Origin: Margaritispora aquatica
Lineage: Eukaryota; Ascomycota; Leotiomycetes; Helotiales; Discinellaceae
DNA length: 64,000 nt
NCBI GenBank assembly: GCA_007644065.1
Contig: VJWN01000032.1
Coordinates: forward strand, 1 to 64,000
Direction of reading: 5' to 3'
This document shows, piece by piece, positions 34,581 to 45,197 of the stretch. Every line of letters starts with the position of its first letter. Positions within the stretch are counted from its first letter, which is position 1. The notes below the pieces were generated by a model. It ran no database searches and was not told the origin of the DNA. It saw only the letters and a list, made by a program, of their open reading frames with translations. Position numbers and translations under genes: made by a program.

Positions 34581-36260
34581 CTATGCCTTAAGTGATTTGA
34601 ACCTGGACAACTTGAAGAAGTTTTTGAACCTTTTCAACCTCGAAGTTCGAGCCTTTGCTGGAGTGGCAACAGCCACTTGTGCAGTAGCTTCAGGTGCAGT
34701 AGCCGCAGATTTCGCTTGGGTCGAAGCGATTGACAGTACAGCACTGAAGGTGAACCAATTAACGTTGACAAAATCCTGTACTTGACCACTTGAAAACTTA
34801 ATCCACATCGCATGAGTCCCCGAAACCCTTGTATTCATCGATGTTCTGACTGTCGTCCAATTTTGCCATCCTCCTGTGTTGGCAACTGAGAAAGTAGAGA
34901 CTGGTGTTGCATTTAGATCGTCAATAACCAATTGGACTAGTCCACTGATTCCACTTCCTGCGCCTGAGGCAACCCTAACCGAAAACACATTCACACCACT
35001 CCCAAAGTCAACACTGTTGAATCCAATCCAGTCTCCGTTGGCAATATAAGCGCAGTTCAATCCTCCACCAGAATCTGATGTTGATTGAGTTATGATACCA
35101 TTATTGCTATCAAAACTAGCTGCCCTGATTTGGCTAGTGGCATTTAGACTTGCCGCTCCTCCTCCACCGAGTGTGATTGCAAGGAGAACAGGATTGGGAT
35201 CAAAAACGGAACCAGATTGATCCTGTCCTCCACTGGGAGCTACATCGTCGTAAGGGAATGCATAACCTCGACGATCGAGGTTTGTTTCATGAACTATGCG
35301 CGAATAGTGATTGGTGACGAAATCTTGATAATATGTCCCAACACTTGATGGCTCCATGGACTGTGAGAGTAGAGTGGAGCGATTGAAAGCTGCCGAAATT
35401 CGTGGTGTCAATGCTGCAAGCCCGGCCGCGCTCGTCATAAATGGTCCCGTGCTGCATGTGAAGATGTCCGATGTTGAAGGTTTGCCATATGTCCCAACAT
35501 TGGGAAAGGTCAAGACATTTCCAGTGACAGTCCCCTGAACGGTCCCAAAGCTCGCTTGAGTATCAATTGTGAGAGGCGTGCTTTTATATTTGCTCCATAC
35601 TGCATCAACGTAGGGCTCGTAGTAGCCGGCGAACAGTAATGAGTTAAGCACTTGGCCAAGATTTGGGCTCAAGGCTCTGATAATTTGACCGGATGGAGAT
35701 TTTACAATGAGCTGATTCCAACCCTTTCCATCGACGGCACTTTGAGATCGAAGACCTTGGCAGACTCGATCCAAGCCGTCTCTTGGCAATCCTTGAACTA
35801 CCTGAGTGTTACCACTGGCATTGGTAAGTGTCAATGCAATGGGAATAGAAACGAAGTCCACATAAGAGATGTTTGCGTAAAGCTGGTATTCATTGAATGT
35901 CAACTCGCAGAACCCCCAGAGAGTATTGATATTTGGATCAGATGGATTCGTAACCGAGGGCTCGACAAGACCTGGACCTGGGTTAAGGAGGAAAGTCAAA
36001 GGGGCTTGAAGTGAGAACCAAACGCGGGAGGCTGAAAGTCGTGGGATGATAACATTGATCGTAGAACCCGGTTGGTCCAAAGGAATCGCGCAATTGACCG
36101 CAAGACGAGTGCCGGCTGCTGATGGTGATGAGGGGAAGTACGGAGTTTTTCCGTCTGCTTCAATGATGCATAGATTGCCAGAGGCAGCCCGGCCAGTAAT
36201 ATACATGTAGCCAGGGCTACCAGTGGTGTTTCTTATGGAGATATTGAGTTGATCCGGCAT
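34581..36260 (-). CDS. GH64 endo-beta-1,3-glucanase with C-terminal CBM6-like domain
   Basis: Intronless, 559 residues. The GH64 (thaumatin-like) catalytic domain covers about 1-390, with NPGPGLVEPSVTNPSDPN (93-110), WGFCELTF and ISYVDFVSIPIAL. Glu119 and Asp135 are spaced exactly 16 apart, like the catalytic Glu154/Asp170 pair of the bacterial laminaripentaose-producing enzyme. From about 395 to 505 a CBM6-like beta-sandwich follows (SFDSNNGIITQS, CAYIANGDWIGFNSVDFG, ISGLVQLVIDD, GGWQNWTTV, HAMWIKF). The tail is Ala/Thr-rich and then strongly basic (RLKRFKNFFKLSRFKSLK). No signal peptide: translation starts MPDQLNISIRN directly in the domain. I see no upstream exon supplying one, so export would be unconventional or the enzyme acts inside. 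Divergent from the GH55 gene, consistent with joint beta-glucan turnover. Confidence 0.9.
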   Translation of the reverse strand: MPDQLNISIRNTTGSPGYMYITGRAASGNLCIIEADGKTPYFPSSPSAAGTRLAVNCAIPLDQPGSTINVIIPRLSASRVWFSLQAPLTFLLNPGPGLVEPSVTNPSDPNINTLWGFCELTFNEYQLYANISYVDFVSIPIALTLTNASGNTQVVQGLPRDGLDRVCQGLRSQSAVDGKGWNQLIVKSPSGQIIRALSPNLGQVLNSLLFAGYYEPYVDAVWSKYKSTPLTIDTQASFGTVQGTVTGNVLTFPNVGTYGKPSTSDIFTCSTGPFMTSAAGLAALTPRISAAFNRSTLLSQSMEPSSVGTYYQDFVTNHYSRIVHETNLDRRGYAFPYDDVAPSGGQDQSGSVFDPNPVLLAITLGGGGAASLNATSQIRAASFDSNNGIITQSTSDSGGGLNCAYIANGDWIGFNSVDFGSGVNVFSVRVASGAGSGISGLVQLVIDDLNATPVSTFSVANTGGWQNWTTVRTSMNTRVSGTHAMWIKFSSGQVQDFVNVNWFTFSAVLSIASTQAKSAATAPEATAQVAVATPAKARTSRLKRFKNFFKLSRFKSLKA

Positions 36261-37447
36261 GATGACTTTATGCGCAGCAAGTAATGATGTGATACAAAAA
36301 GGGCCGAAACATCAAAATTCGAGGAGAAAATTGAACTGCGTAACAAACAACAACTGCCATACACTTCCATTTGAGGGAAATGTTTAACCGGCCTGGCAAT
36401 GAAGTGTGATCCATCTTTACTATTATCTTGGAGCTTGTAGGCAAGCATGACCGCCTCTTGATCACAACTTCAAAGACACTGTCGTGTGACAGACCAGCAT
36501 TAGTGAGCTTGACAACCACCACTCAACAGATGCCACCTGCTAGCTTTTCACATCACCATAAGAACTAGACCTTAGAAAAAAAGATATACCACTTACTGCT
36601 GACATCTGATACACCTCTAAATTTGCCAACCTCGGAGATTTTCAAGAACTGGTTTCTTGGCAGTTCGTGATGATTTTATGTCCCGTCCTCCTATAATATA
36701 GCTGTTAACCTCCGGCACGCCACCGGTGCGCCTCTAATCCCATATGGAGCAGGAGGCCAACCTAGATGTCCTTTTACCTCATTGAAATACATTGAAATGA
36801 CATTAGAATGATCCCGAGATGGTTGGAGATAGCGTCGAGCTAGGCTTAAACTCTGTTAAGATCAGACGAGGACTTATAGCCAGTAGAACGCTCGTACCAC
36901 GTAAGTCACATGATGTGGTCGCTTAGGTAGCCTTGTGATCCCCATCCCACTAGTGTCCCGTACCTAAAATCAACATCGAGGAATCCCTCTTCCTATTCTG
37001 TTCACGATATTTCCCAACTATAATAGTTTGGTACTTTTGCTTATACTACGGAAGGATAGAACCCATCATAACTGGTCTTCTGGTACTCCAAGTCCCACGA
37101 GTCCGTCACATTTCCATCACTACACCATCTCGGCTTGCATTTATCCATCAAGCCACAGTTACACCAAGCAGTATAGCCGTCGGTACTGAGTCGGACAAAT
37201 GTACAACATTCATGGGTCCCCCGCATTTGAGACATGCACGCGGAACATATCATGCACAAAATCTGGTCGATCATTCCCGGGTTTTGATCCAAACGACAAC
37301 AAGTTGGGGTGATGAAAGAGACTTGGGCGATATGGACTTTCTACTGGATGGTCGATGGAATCTGGCAGTATGAGATTTGTATAGAATAAGAAGAGGCCTC
37401 ATCCTTCTCATTAGAATCATGTAGCAGTTGCACTTTCAGCAATCAAA
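36261..37447. promoter_or_regulatory. Divergent upstream region of GH64 and GH55 glucanases
   Basis: 1.19 kb between the two start codons. It contains the minus-strand cysteine-rich open frame at 37041-37340, described separately. AT content is moderate. No operator is identified with confidence. Joint control of the two glucanases is an inference. Confidence 0.45.
37041..37340 (-). CDS. Possible cysteine-rich small protein (3' exon only)
   Basis: Minus-strand open frame ending in TAA at 37041. It can start at a plausible acceptor (CCAGTAG, next to 37340) and reads KVHIAQVSFITPTCCRLDQ, then CMICSACMSQM, HECCTF, WCNCGLMDKC and PRWCSDGN. That is 11 cysteines in about 100 residues, far above chance. 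The only ATGs are internal, and no signal-peptide exon was identified upstream, so it is at best a terminal exon or a gene remnant. It lies inside the GH64/GH55 divergent region and its 5' end approaches the GH55 transcription start. Function unknown. Confidence 0.3.
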   Translation of the reverse strand, partial: KVHIAQVSFITPTCCRLDQNPGMIDQILCMICSACMSQMRGTHECCTFVRLSTDGYTAWCNCGLMDKCKPRWCSDGNVTDSWDLEYQKTSYDGFYPSVV

Positions 37448-40400
37448 ATGCTTTCTTTTATCTTTCTTCTTGGCTTAATTGACCTCGGTGCATATGCTCG
37501 GCAGTTTAAAATACCTGAAGTCCAGGAAGTTGTCCAGGAGGTTCTGATCGAGTTTGCCGAGACAGTTCACTACTCGCCTAACACGACAAGTGTATTGCAT
37601 GCTCGACAAGCAACTCCATATTGGTATGAGAGCATTGCGCATCAAGGTATATCAGCATTTGGTCCCAGTGGATACAAAGTATACCGAAATGTGAGGGATT
37701 ATGGTGCTAAAGGTAGTATTGAGTCAATTTACTTGATTGCCATTTATTGATGTCTCTCTAGGTGATGGTGTGACAGACGATACCGCTGCCATAAATGCAG
37801 CGATGAGTGATGGAGGCCGATGTGGTCGAGGTTGTGCAAGCTCAACTGTCACTCCTGCAGTAATCTACTTCCCATCTGGGACATACATCTTGTCCTCGTC
37901 TATCGTTGATTTTTACTACACTCAAATTATCGGTAATCCAAACTCGCCTCCTGTCTTGAAGGCAACAGCAAATTTCCAAGGATTCGGTTTCATTGATGGT
38001 GACCCATACGACACCCAAGATCTCAGATGGGGTTCAACCAATGTCTTCTTCAGACAGATCCGCAACTTGGTCTTTGACTACTCAAATGTACCCATCGGGT
38101 CGTCTCTTTGCGGTATTCATTGGCCTACATCTCAGACAACCTCTCTACAGAATCTTGTTTTCCAAATGAGCTCAGCATCAGGCACGCAGCACATTGGCAT
38201 CTTTTCTGAAAGTGGAAGTGCTGGCTTCATGAACGATTTGAGTAAGTAAGCCCGGATCTTACACGATGCTCGCTAAAACTGTCGTAGCTTTCAATGGTGG
38301 AAATATTGGACTCCAGATTGGGAATCAGCAGTTCACGATGAGGGGTCTGACATTCAACAACGTCGTTACTGCAGTCAGTCAACTTTGGAGTTGGGGCTGG
38401 GTGTATCAAGGTATCAAGATCAACAACTGTGGAACTGGAATCGATATCAGTGCAGGTTCGTTAATCTGATGTCTGTTGCTTTAGTTCTCAATGCTGACGA
38501 TGAATAGGTGGCCGAACGGCGCAAAATGTAGGCTCAATCATTCTCATGGACAGTACCATCACCAACACGCCCGTGGGAATAATTACTGCTTTCGATGCGA
38601 CCTCGTCACCAAATGCTGCGGGAAGCTTGATTCTCGAGAATGTGGTTCTTAATAATGTCCCCACAGCTGTTCAAAAGTCTGGCGGAGGAGTTCTATTGGC
38701 AGGTGGCTCGACAACAATTACCGCATGGGGTGAAGGAAACAAGTACACTTCAGACGCAGTTGGGCCACAAAGATTCCAAGGCCCATTTACCCCACCAACT
38801 CGACCGGGTTCCCTTTTGAGTGGCAGCGTGTACTATTCGCGATCTAAGCCACAGTACAATGACCTTCCAGTGTCGTCATTCCAAAGTGTTCGAAGTGCAG
38901 GAGCTTCAGGTAATGGCGTTGCGGATGATACCACTGCTCTCCAGAACGTTATCAACAGCGCCACCGCAGCTGGAAAGATTGTTTACTTCGATTCTGGAAC
39001 TTATAGAATCACAAGCACCTTAACCATTCCACCAGGCGCCAAACTTGTTGGTGAGACATTTCCAATTATCATGTCCAGTGGAAGTTTTTTCAACGATATG
39101 AATAATCCAAAGCCTGTCGTCAAAGTCGGAAACACGGGACAAGCAGGACAAGTAGAATGGAGTGACATGATTGTCAGTACCCAAGGAGTTCAAGCGGGAG
39201 CAATCGCAATACAGTGGAATCTTGCCACGTCTGGAATACCATCGGGAATGTGGGATGTTCATGTTCGTATCGGGGGCTTTGCTGGTTCCAATCTCCAAGT
39301 CAGCAACTGTCCTAAGACTCCAGGCAATCCAGCAGTCAACAGTGCTTGTATCGCAGCATTCATGTCGATGCATATCTCGGCATCTGCTTCAAATCTTTAT
39401 ATGGAGAACGTTTGGATGTGGACTGCTGATCATGACATCGATAGCTCTGACAACACACAAATTACAGTCTATGCTGGTCGCGGGCTTTACATTGAAAGTA
39501 CGGCGGGCAATTTCTGGCTGTAAGTATCTCTCTTCTAATATCATGTCAAAATGCTAACAAATGAAAAGTGTCGGAACTTCAGTTGAGCATCATACATTGT
39601 ACCAATATCAGCTTGCCAATACCAACAACCTGTACATGGGCTTTGTTCAAACAGAAACACCGTAGGCAATTTAGCGAGATATTTCAAATACTTGCTAACC
39701 TCAAAATTCAGATACTACCAACCTACTCCATCTGCTCCAACTCCATTTAGTGTGGTTTCGTCTCTAAACGATCCAAATTTCGCTACATCATGTGCTGGAA
39801 AGTCAGGAAACTGCGCAAACGCATGGGGTCTTCGAATTATCAACTCGAACAATGTTCTCATTTACGGTGCAGGACTTTATTCGTTCTTCAATGATTACAG
39901 TACAAGTAGGTAGCTTGCGGGTTTCCGAGAGATTCTTGCTAATGCTTAGCAGCTTGCTCTAATGGCGGAGGTCCCGAAAACTGCCAGAACAACATCTTCT
40001 CCGTGGAAGGCAGCACAAACAATCTCAATGTGTATTGTCTGAGCACTGTTGGCACCACAAATATGATCACCCAAAACGGCAACACTATAGCTTCGTACAT
40101 CGACAACGTCAGCGTCTACCCAGACACCATTGCGCTCTTCAGACCAGGCTCATCTGGACCAATTTCAAGTTCATCTTCTTCATCCTCCTCAACTCGAGCT
40201 TCATCCTCCTCGACTTGTCCTACCGGCTGCGTGCCTCAATCTTCTACCTCATCAACTCGAATTTCGACAACTCCGACATCTGCTTCATCCTCGACCTCTT
40301 CACAAACATCATCAAGTGCTGCATCCTCGTCTACCGTTTCCGCACCAGCTGGATGGACTTACAAGGGATGCTACACTGACTCTGTCACTGCACGAACACT

Positions 40401-40697
40401 CAATACAAGATTGGATGTCGCTGGTGGAGATAGTGCCAACACGCCCGAGGCATGTATCGCTGTATGCAGTGCACAGGGATTTACGATATCCGGAGTCGAG
40501 TACGGCACCGAATGCTGTAAGTTCTGTTCCTTTCATAGGTAGTGACAAGACTGATGAATTTAGATTGTGACACTACACTTCGTAATGGAGGAGGACCTGC
40601 GCCAGATGGAAGTGTTGGTTGTAATATGGCTTGCCCTGGTAACAGTGCCAAGATCTGTGGAGGTGGGAATAGGCTTTCACTTTATATGAAGAATTGA
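37448..40697 (+). CDS. Secreted GH55 exo-beta-1,3-glucanase with WSC domain
   Basis: Eight exons: 37448-37712, 37762-38241, 38288-38455, 38508-39519, 39569-39661, 39712-39905, 39953-40516 and 40564-40697. All introns are 46-52 bp and all joins keep frame. The product is 969 residues. There is a signal peptide (MLSFIFLLGLIDLGAYA). Two right-handed beta-helix halves follow, each opening with a pectate-lyase-like DDT motif (GDGVTDDTAAINAA; GNGVADDTTALQNV). GTSVEHHTLYQYQ in exon 5 holds the likely catalytic Glu. A Ser/Thr linker follows, then a C-terminal WSC domain (GWTYKGCYTDS...CAACPG-type Cys pattern, ending RLSLYMKN). GH55 enzymes release glucose from laminarin-type beta-1,3-glucan; WSC binds glycans. 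The exon 7 acceptor is a NAGNAG site (AG at 39948-39949 or 39951-39952), so one Ala may be optional. Confidence 0.93.
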
Positions 40698-40927
40698 TGA
40701 GTGTTTGACTGGAAATTACTCTAGAGATAACGGGAAGTTTGGAATTCCTATTGGCATTGGGAATTATGTCGAGAATATGAGTTTGCGATCTTCGTTGTGT
40801 ATTTTCAGATACAAACATAAGAGATATGAACAAAGGCTTGTATTTTTTGCCAGCACACTTGCTATTTCAATAGGGGTCAAAGGTACATGAGATAAAAACG
40901 AGCTCACAGAACATTTAGTCTACATCC

Positions 40928-41961
40928 TCAAACCTCCCCATCAGTAATAACTCTAAACTTTGCAACACACTCCATCCATTTCTGCTGGTTCTCCTCACTC
41001 TCCCCAACCCAAGCCTCAATCTGCTTCAACCCTTGCAAAGTCTCCCTCATCCGTCTCCCATCACTCGTTCCACACAAAATGGTGACTTCACAGCCCCCAA
41101 GGCTTCGCATACAAGCAAAACACACAATCTCCCTCGAAATCCCAATGCTCGCCCCCAGCTTCCCAAGTATTTGCTCTTCCCCATCTAGCGTATCCAAACT
41201 CCCCCACAACAGACCCCAAGGGGCATAAGCGATACCATTGTCTCGACAGTACTCGCGGACATCTCTATCAAAAGTAACAAGCGGGTACGGTACAGGCATC
41301 ATTGTAGGATCAGGCTTATCGATCGTGTCCTTCGTGAAGCAATTCTGAACCGCTCTTGGCTTCACACTAGCGACTTCGTAGACTTGGCGAAGGGTAACGA
41401 GATCGATATTCGACAAGCCAAGCGAGGAGACTTTACCAGGAACCAAAGCCTCCATAGCCTTCCACGCAGTAAGTGTGTCCTCGATGTCGGGATACGTCGA
41501 GTGTAGAACAAGCGACTCCAGGTAGTTGACTCCGAGGTTTTTAAGCGAAGAAGCCACGGACTCGGCAACTTGTTCTGGTATGCTTTTCGTGGTGTCGTAT
41601 GGATATCCGGCGGGGTCTTTGCCAGTCTTGAAGGGGGAGAATTTAGTTTGGATCTGACATTTCGTTAAATCAATCTCAATTCAAGATCACCACACTTTGA
41701 AATCTGCCTTCAACATCAGGGTATGTGGTCAAGAGGCAGCTTTACATATAGGTCTTCACGTTCAAACTTCTTGGTAGCAAGCGCTGCCGCGATGCCTTCC
41801 CCAACCAGTGCCTCACGATATGCAGATTTGCTCCCCGCAGTGTCTATTGCTCTGAAGCCAGCGTTAAGCGCTGCTTCGACGAGTGATGAGGTCTTTTCAA
41901 ATTTGAAAGCTGTCCCGTAGATGATTTTTGGGAGGCCTTGAAAGCAAGACGATTCAGCCAT
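40928..41961 (-). CDS. Aldo/keto reductase
   Basis: Two exons on the minus strand, 41746-41961 and 40928-41653. The 92-bp intron (GTAAAG...TCAG) joins EREDLY to IQTKFSPFK. The product is 313 residues. The AKR catalytic tetrad can be read: Asp40 (FRAIDTA), Tyr48 (SAYREAL), Lys76 (IQTKF) and His123 (LVLHSTYP). These NADPH-dependent TIM-barrel enzymes reduce aldehydes and ketones. The start is the ATG at 41961; the frame extends upstream without another ATG. The C-terminal NADPH-binding loop is less regular than usual (ILCGTSDGRRM), so cofactor preference is uncertain. Tail to tail with the GH55 gene, 230 bp between stops, and divergent from the Gfa gene. Substrate unknown. Confidence 0.9.
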
Positions 41962-42387
41962 GACTGACAGACACTTTGCCACTACTGCCAACTGCTGAAC
42001 TTTTAGGTTTCTTATTAGTACCTAAAGTCTTTTCAATTCACAAAAAAAACTGCTCTCCTTAACCATTCGCTTATCGGTTGTCAATCAACAAAAAAAAAAG
42101 ACTGACCCATTTCGGAAGGTCGCTAAAATGATATTAGTCGCATGACGGCTCGCTTAACCCCCTATTGGTTAACTCGGTGTTACCTCTTTCCACCTTTTCT
42201 CTTTGAAGTCGAAGGATTCGATCCTTACCTTGTAACGCAGATACAGTCAGCTGTACCTCACATTAGGCAACTCGTCGCAATGACTGCGGCGTAGTGCAGT
42301 AAGTAAACACTCATAACGAACTTTTTCAACGCTAAAATGCTAGAGTATTGGAAAATTGACCCCTCTACCCCACTTTCGCCTGGCATA
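41962..42387. promoter_or_regulatory. Divergent promoter region AKR / Gfa-like
   Basis: 426 bp between divergent starts, with A-runs near 42040-42105. A minus-strand B-box-like GGATCGAATCC occurs at about 42217-42227, but no tRNA can be folded around it. No defined operator. Confidence 0.35.
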
Positions 42388-43470
42388 ATGACCACCACAA
42401 CAACCATCACTTGTCTCTGCGGCACAATTGCAGTACCAAGCGCTCTCCTGGTCCAAAGCTCATGCCCCATTAACATACACTGCCACTGCTCCACATGCCG
42501 ACACACAAGCGGCGCACTAGGAATTACATGCCCCTTACTCCATTCAGCGCCACCCGCCAACCTGCTCGCCAAGCTAACTGCATACCACAGTTCCAGCTGG
42601 GTGACACGATATTTCTGTGCTTCGTGTGGCTCTCATGTTTTCTACCAAGACCACCAGTATGATGAATCGGTGTGGTATTGCTTGAGCGGGAATATTGAGC
42701 CTGGGGCTGGCGATGCTGATGGTGCTTGGAAGGATGCGATTAAGATCCTTCGTCATGATTTCGTCGCTGATACGGTTGATGGTGGGCTTGCTCCTGCCCT
42801 TTTGAAGGTCGGTGGTCGGGATATTCCCGCTAGAGGCGCGGAGGGGATGGGCACCAACAGAGATCTGGATATGTCATCCTCTGCTGTGCTTGAGATGCCA
42901 AAGAATGCAATGACAGAGTCGTCAAAGTTGGATCAAGATTCGCTTCTCCCAGCTAAATGTCACTGCGGAGGTGTTTCTCTGCTGATTAAGCGAGCCAACT
43001 TCAGTGCACTGGACAAAGCAAGGTACATACCTCGAGATCGAACGAAATATAAAGCGTACATGTGCGCGTGTCGATCTTGTAGACTCTCGATCGGCGTCCC
43101 GCTTGTTCCATGGGCTACATTTCCTATATCTCAGGTTTTCAATGCGTCTCAAACACCATTGACACCTTTGATTATGAGTGAAGATGTTTTGCAAGCAGAG
43201 TCAAATCCAGGTTTAAGTCTGAAGTATCACTGGTCATCTACAAACGTTTGCCGTAGTTTTTGTGGATGTTGCGGTGCGAGTGTGTCGTATTGGACTTCCA
43301 AGCTTCCTAATGAGATTGACTTGCTTGTTGGGATATTCAGGGCTGAAGAGGGAAGTATGGCAAGGAAGTGGCTGGATTGGGGATGGGGAAGATGCGATTT
43401 TGAAGATGAAGTGACGGATGAGCATATGCTTGCTGCTTGGAAAGAGGGTCAAGGTGTTATGAGCATTTGA
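42388..43470 (+). CDS. Two-domain Gfa/CENP-V (DUF636) zinc protein
   Basis: Intronless. From the ATG at 42388 it is 360 residues; an upstream in-frame ATG at 42337 would give 377. I prefer 42388 because the first zinc motif starts within nine residues of it, as in the family. Two tandem Gfa domains are seen. The first has TCLCG, HCHCSTCRHTSG and FCASCGSHVF; the second has AKCHCGGVSL, CACRSCRLSIGVPL and FCGCCGASVSYW. Both keep the two structural and catalytic zinc Cys sets. The family includes glutathione-dependent formaldehyde-activating enzyme and CENP-V, but most fungal members are uncharacterised glutathione or S-adduct handling proteins. The linker (about 130-200) is poorly conserved. Neighbours are an aldo/keto reductase and a flavin monooxygenase, so aldehyde or adduct detoxification is plausible. 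Confidence 0.87.
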   Translation: MTTTTTITCLCGTIAVPSALLVQSSCPINIHCHCSTCRHTSGALGITCPLLHSAPPANLLAKLTAYHSSSWVTRYFCASCGSHVFYQDHQYDESVWYCLSGNIEPGAGDADGAWKDAIKILRHDFVADTVDGGLAPALLKVGGRDIPARGAEGMGTNRDLDMSSSAVLEMPKNAMTESSKLDQDSLLPAKCHCGGVSLLIKRANFSALDKARYIPRDRTKYKAYMCACRSCRLSIGVPLVPWATFPISQVFNASQTPLTPLIMSEDVLQAESNPGLSLKYHWSSTNVCRSFCGCCGASVSYWTSKLPNEIDLLVGIFRAEEGSMARKWLDWGWGRCDFEDEVTDEHMLAAWKEGQGVMSI

Positions 43471-43755
43471 TGAATGTTATACAATCGAGCAAATGACAAT
43501 GAGTTGAAATTTCAAACGTGGATTTCCTATTGAAACAAGGTGTGCAGGTTGAGATGGTAGCGAGAACTGGACATCAAGGAGTGCTTTCGCGAGGATGAGC
43601 TCATCAGAAGAAGACTTGTCACACTGATTTTTGTTACCGGTTTCGTTTTTCCTTTCACTTGTTGACGGAGTAAAATTGTATAACGTTATACTCAATTTCT
43701 ACAGGATTTAGAAGGAATTTTGAAACATACATCTACCACTAACATATCCCAACAC

Positions 43756-45197
43756 TCACGCCTTGACCTCCATCCCCTTGAACAGCTCATCAAACTGCTC
43801 CTCGGCAACAGCCGCACAGTCAAAACCATAAATCTTCTTCTGCACATCCGCATCTGCCCACTTATCAGGCACGCTTCCCTTCTTCTCCTTCAACTTCGCG
43901 AATGCCTCATCCCGCTCCTTCTTCGCCTGCCCCTCACCGAGATGCAACCCACGCCCACTTTCCGCTGCAAGCGCAACCAGCGTCTCAGCCCTCTCTTTTC
44001 GCACCGCCTCATACACCCTCAACGCCTTATTGATGCTCTCGGGACTTCCATCGGGACAACGATCTAGCACCACGGCCAACACAGCCGCATCCTCAATGGC
44101 CTGCGCAGCGCCCTGGTTGAGATGCGGCAGTGTAGGATGACAAGCATCGCCCACGAGAGCCATAGAACCGTGAATCCACGTCGGCAGCGGACTGTGAACT
44201 CTGAGCTTCCACTCGCAAACCTCTCCGTCCGGCACGAGATTCAGCATGCGCTGCACCATGGGGCAGAAATCATCAAAGACCTTCAACATCTCGGGTTTCG
44301 ACCCCTTGGTCGTATATGTCGCTGACGGGGCCTCGGCGAAGTTCTTGTCCGGTTGCACGGTCGACAGGTTGTATATCTGCTTGCTGGATACCGGGTAAGC
44401 GATAATGTGGCGCTTCTCGCCGATCCAGCGTGTCACGCGGTCGCTGTCGATGAGCTCCAGAAGTTCGGGGTCGTTCTCCATGTCTGATCGGTTGAGCATG
44501 ATGCGGTATGCAGCTTGGTGGGTGTCGATGATTTGAGCGTCAATGTTCAGGTCTTTGAGCATCTGGTCTCGGATTCGGCTCTTCAGACCGTCGGCTGCGA
44601 GGAGGACATCGGCGGTCACAGTGTAAGGCTCTCCGCCTCGGGGCTGGACCTTGATTGATGGTTTTGGTGTCCAGGATTCCACTTCAACTCCTGCGACGGA
44701 GAAGTGGAACTTGACGGCTTTCTCTTTCTTACATCCTTCATAGATTGAACTAGCAAGATTTGATCTGTGGCCTACCATGTGAGGGTATTTATACGTGCTT
44801 CTGATGTATCTCAGATCTACGTGACCAAGTTCTTGATTTGAGTCTCCGTCTAATTTGATGTTAGCTTTGTGCCTTTTGAGTGCTGACAGCTTCTTACGTC
44901 TAATGCTCGTCTCCTTGATATCAACAGCTTCCCGCTCGATATCAGCCCAGACGCCTAAGTTGTCCAGGATTCTGCCCATGTTTGGCGCCAGTTGGATACC
45001 AGCTCCAACGAAGCCCAAATCAGCTGCAGTCTCATAGACATTGATGTTCGTGAAACCCTTCTTTGCAAGAGCTAGAGCAGAGGCAAGCCCTCCCATTCCT
45101 GATCACGTGTTAGAGAACCCCTCACTTGCCATTTCATATGAGATTGAAAGATTTGCTTACCAGCTCCCATAATGACAATGCTTGTGTTTTTGTCCAT
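43756..45197 (-). CDS. FAD-dependent monooxygenase (salicylate hydroxylase type) B
   Basis: Three exons on the minus strand: 45161-45197, 44898-45098 and 43756-44849. The introns are 62 and 48 bp. The product is 443 residues. The tiny first exon supplies MDKNTSIVIMGA and completes the flavin-binding GAGMGGLASALAL. Later motifs are LLAADGLKSRIRDQML (DG) and HGSMALVGDACHPTLPHLNQGAAQAIEDA (GD), plus the C-terminal RKERAETLVALAAESGRGLH helix. Relatives include salicylate 1-monooxygenase and other aromatic hydroxylases. The 48-bp intron (44850-44897) is a multiple of three without a stop, so the unspliced message also reads through. I call it an intron because it has GTAAGA, GCTAAC and TTAG, and because splicing restores the family sequence SIRHGDSNQELGHVDL. 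Substrate unknown. Confidence 0.9.

Noticed and set aside
42190..42300. tRNA-like B box (GGATCGAATCC on the minus strand) near 42217-42227
   Set aside because: The T-arm is imperfect, the upstream A-box match is poor, and no acceptor stem or anticodon arm pairs around it.
31292..45197. A classical secondary-metabolite gene cluster
   Set aside because: Tailoring-type enzymes are present but no PKS, NRPS, terpene synthase, DMATS or cluster-specific transporter is seen in the interval.
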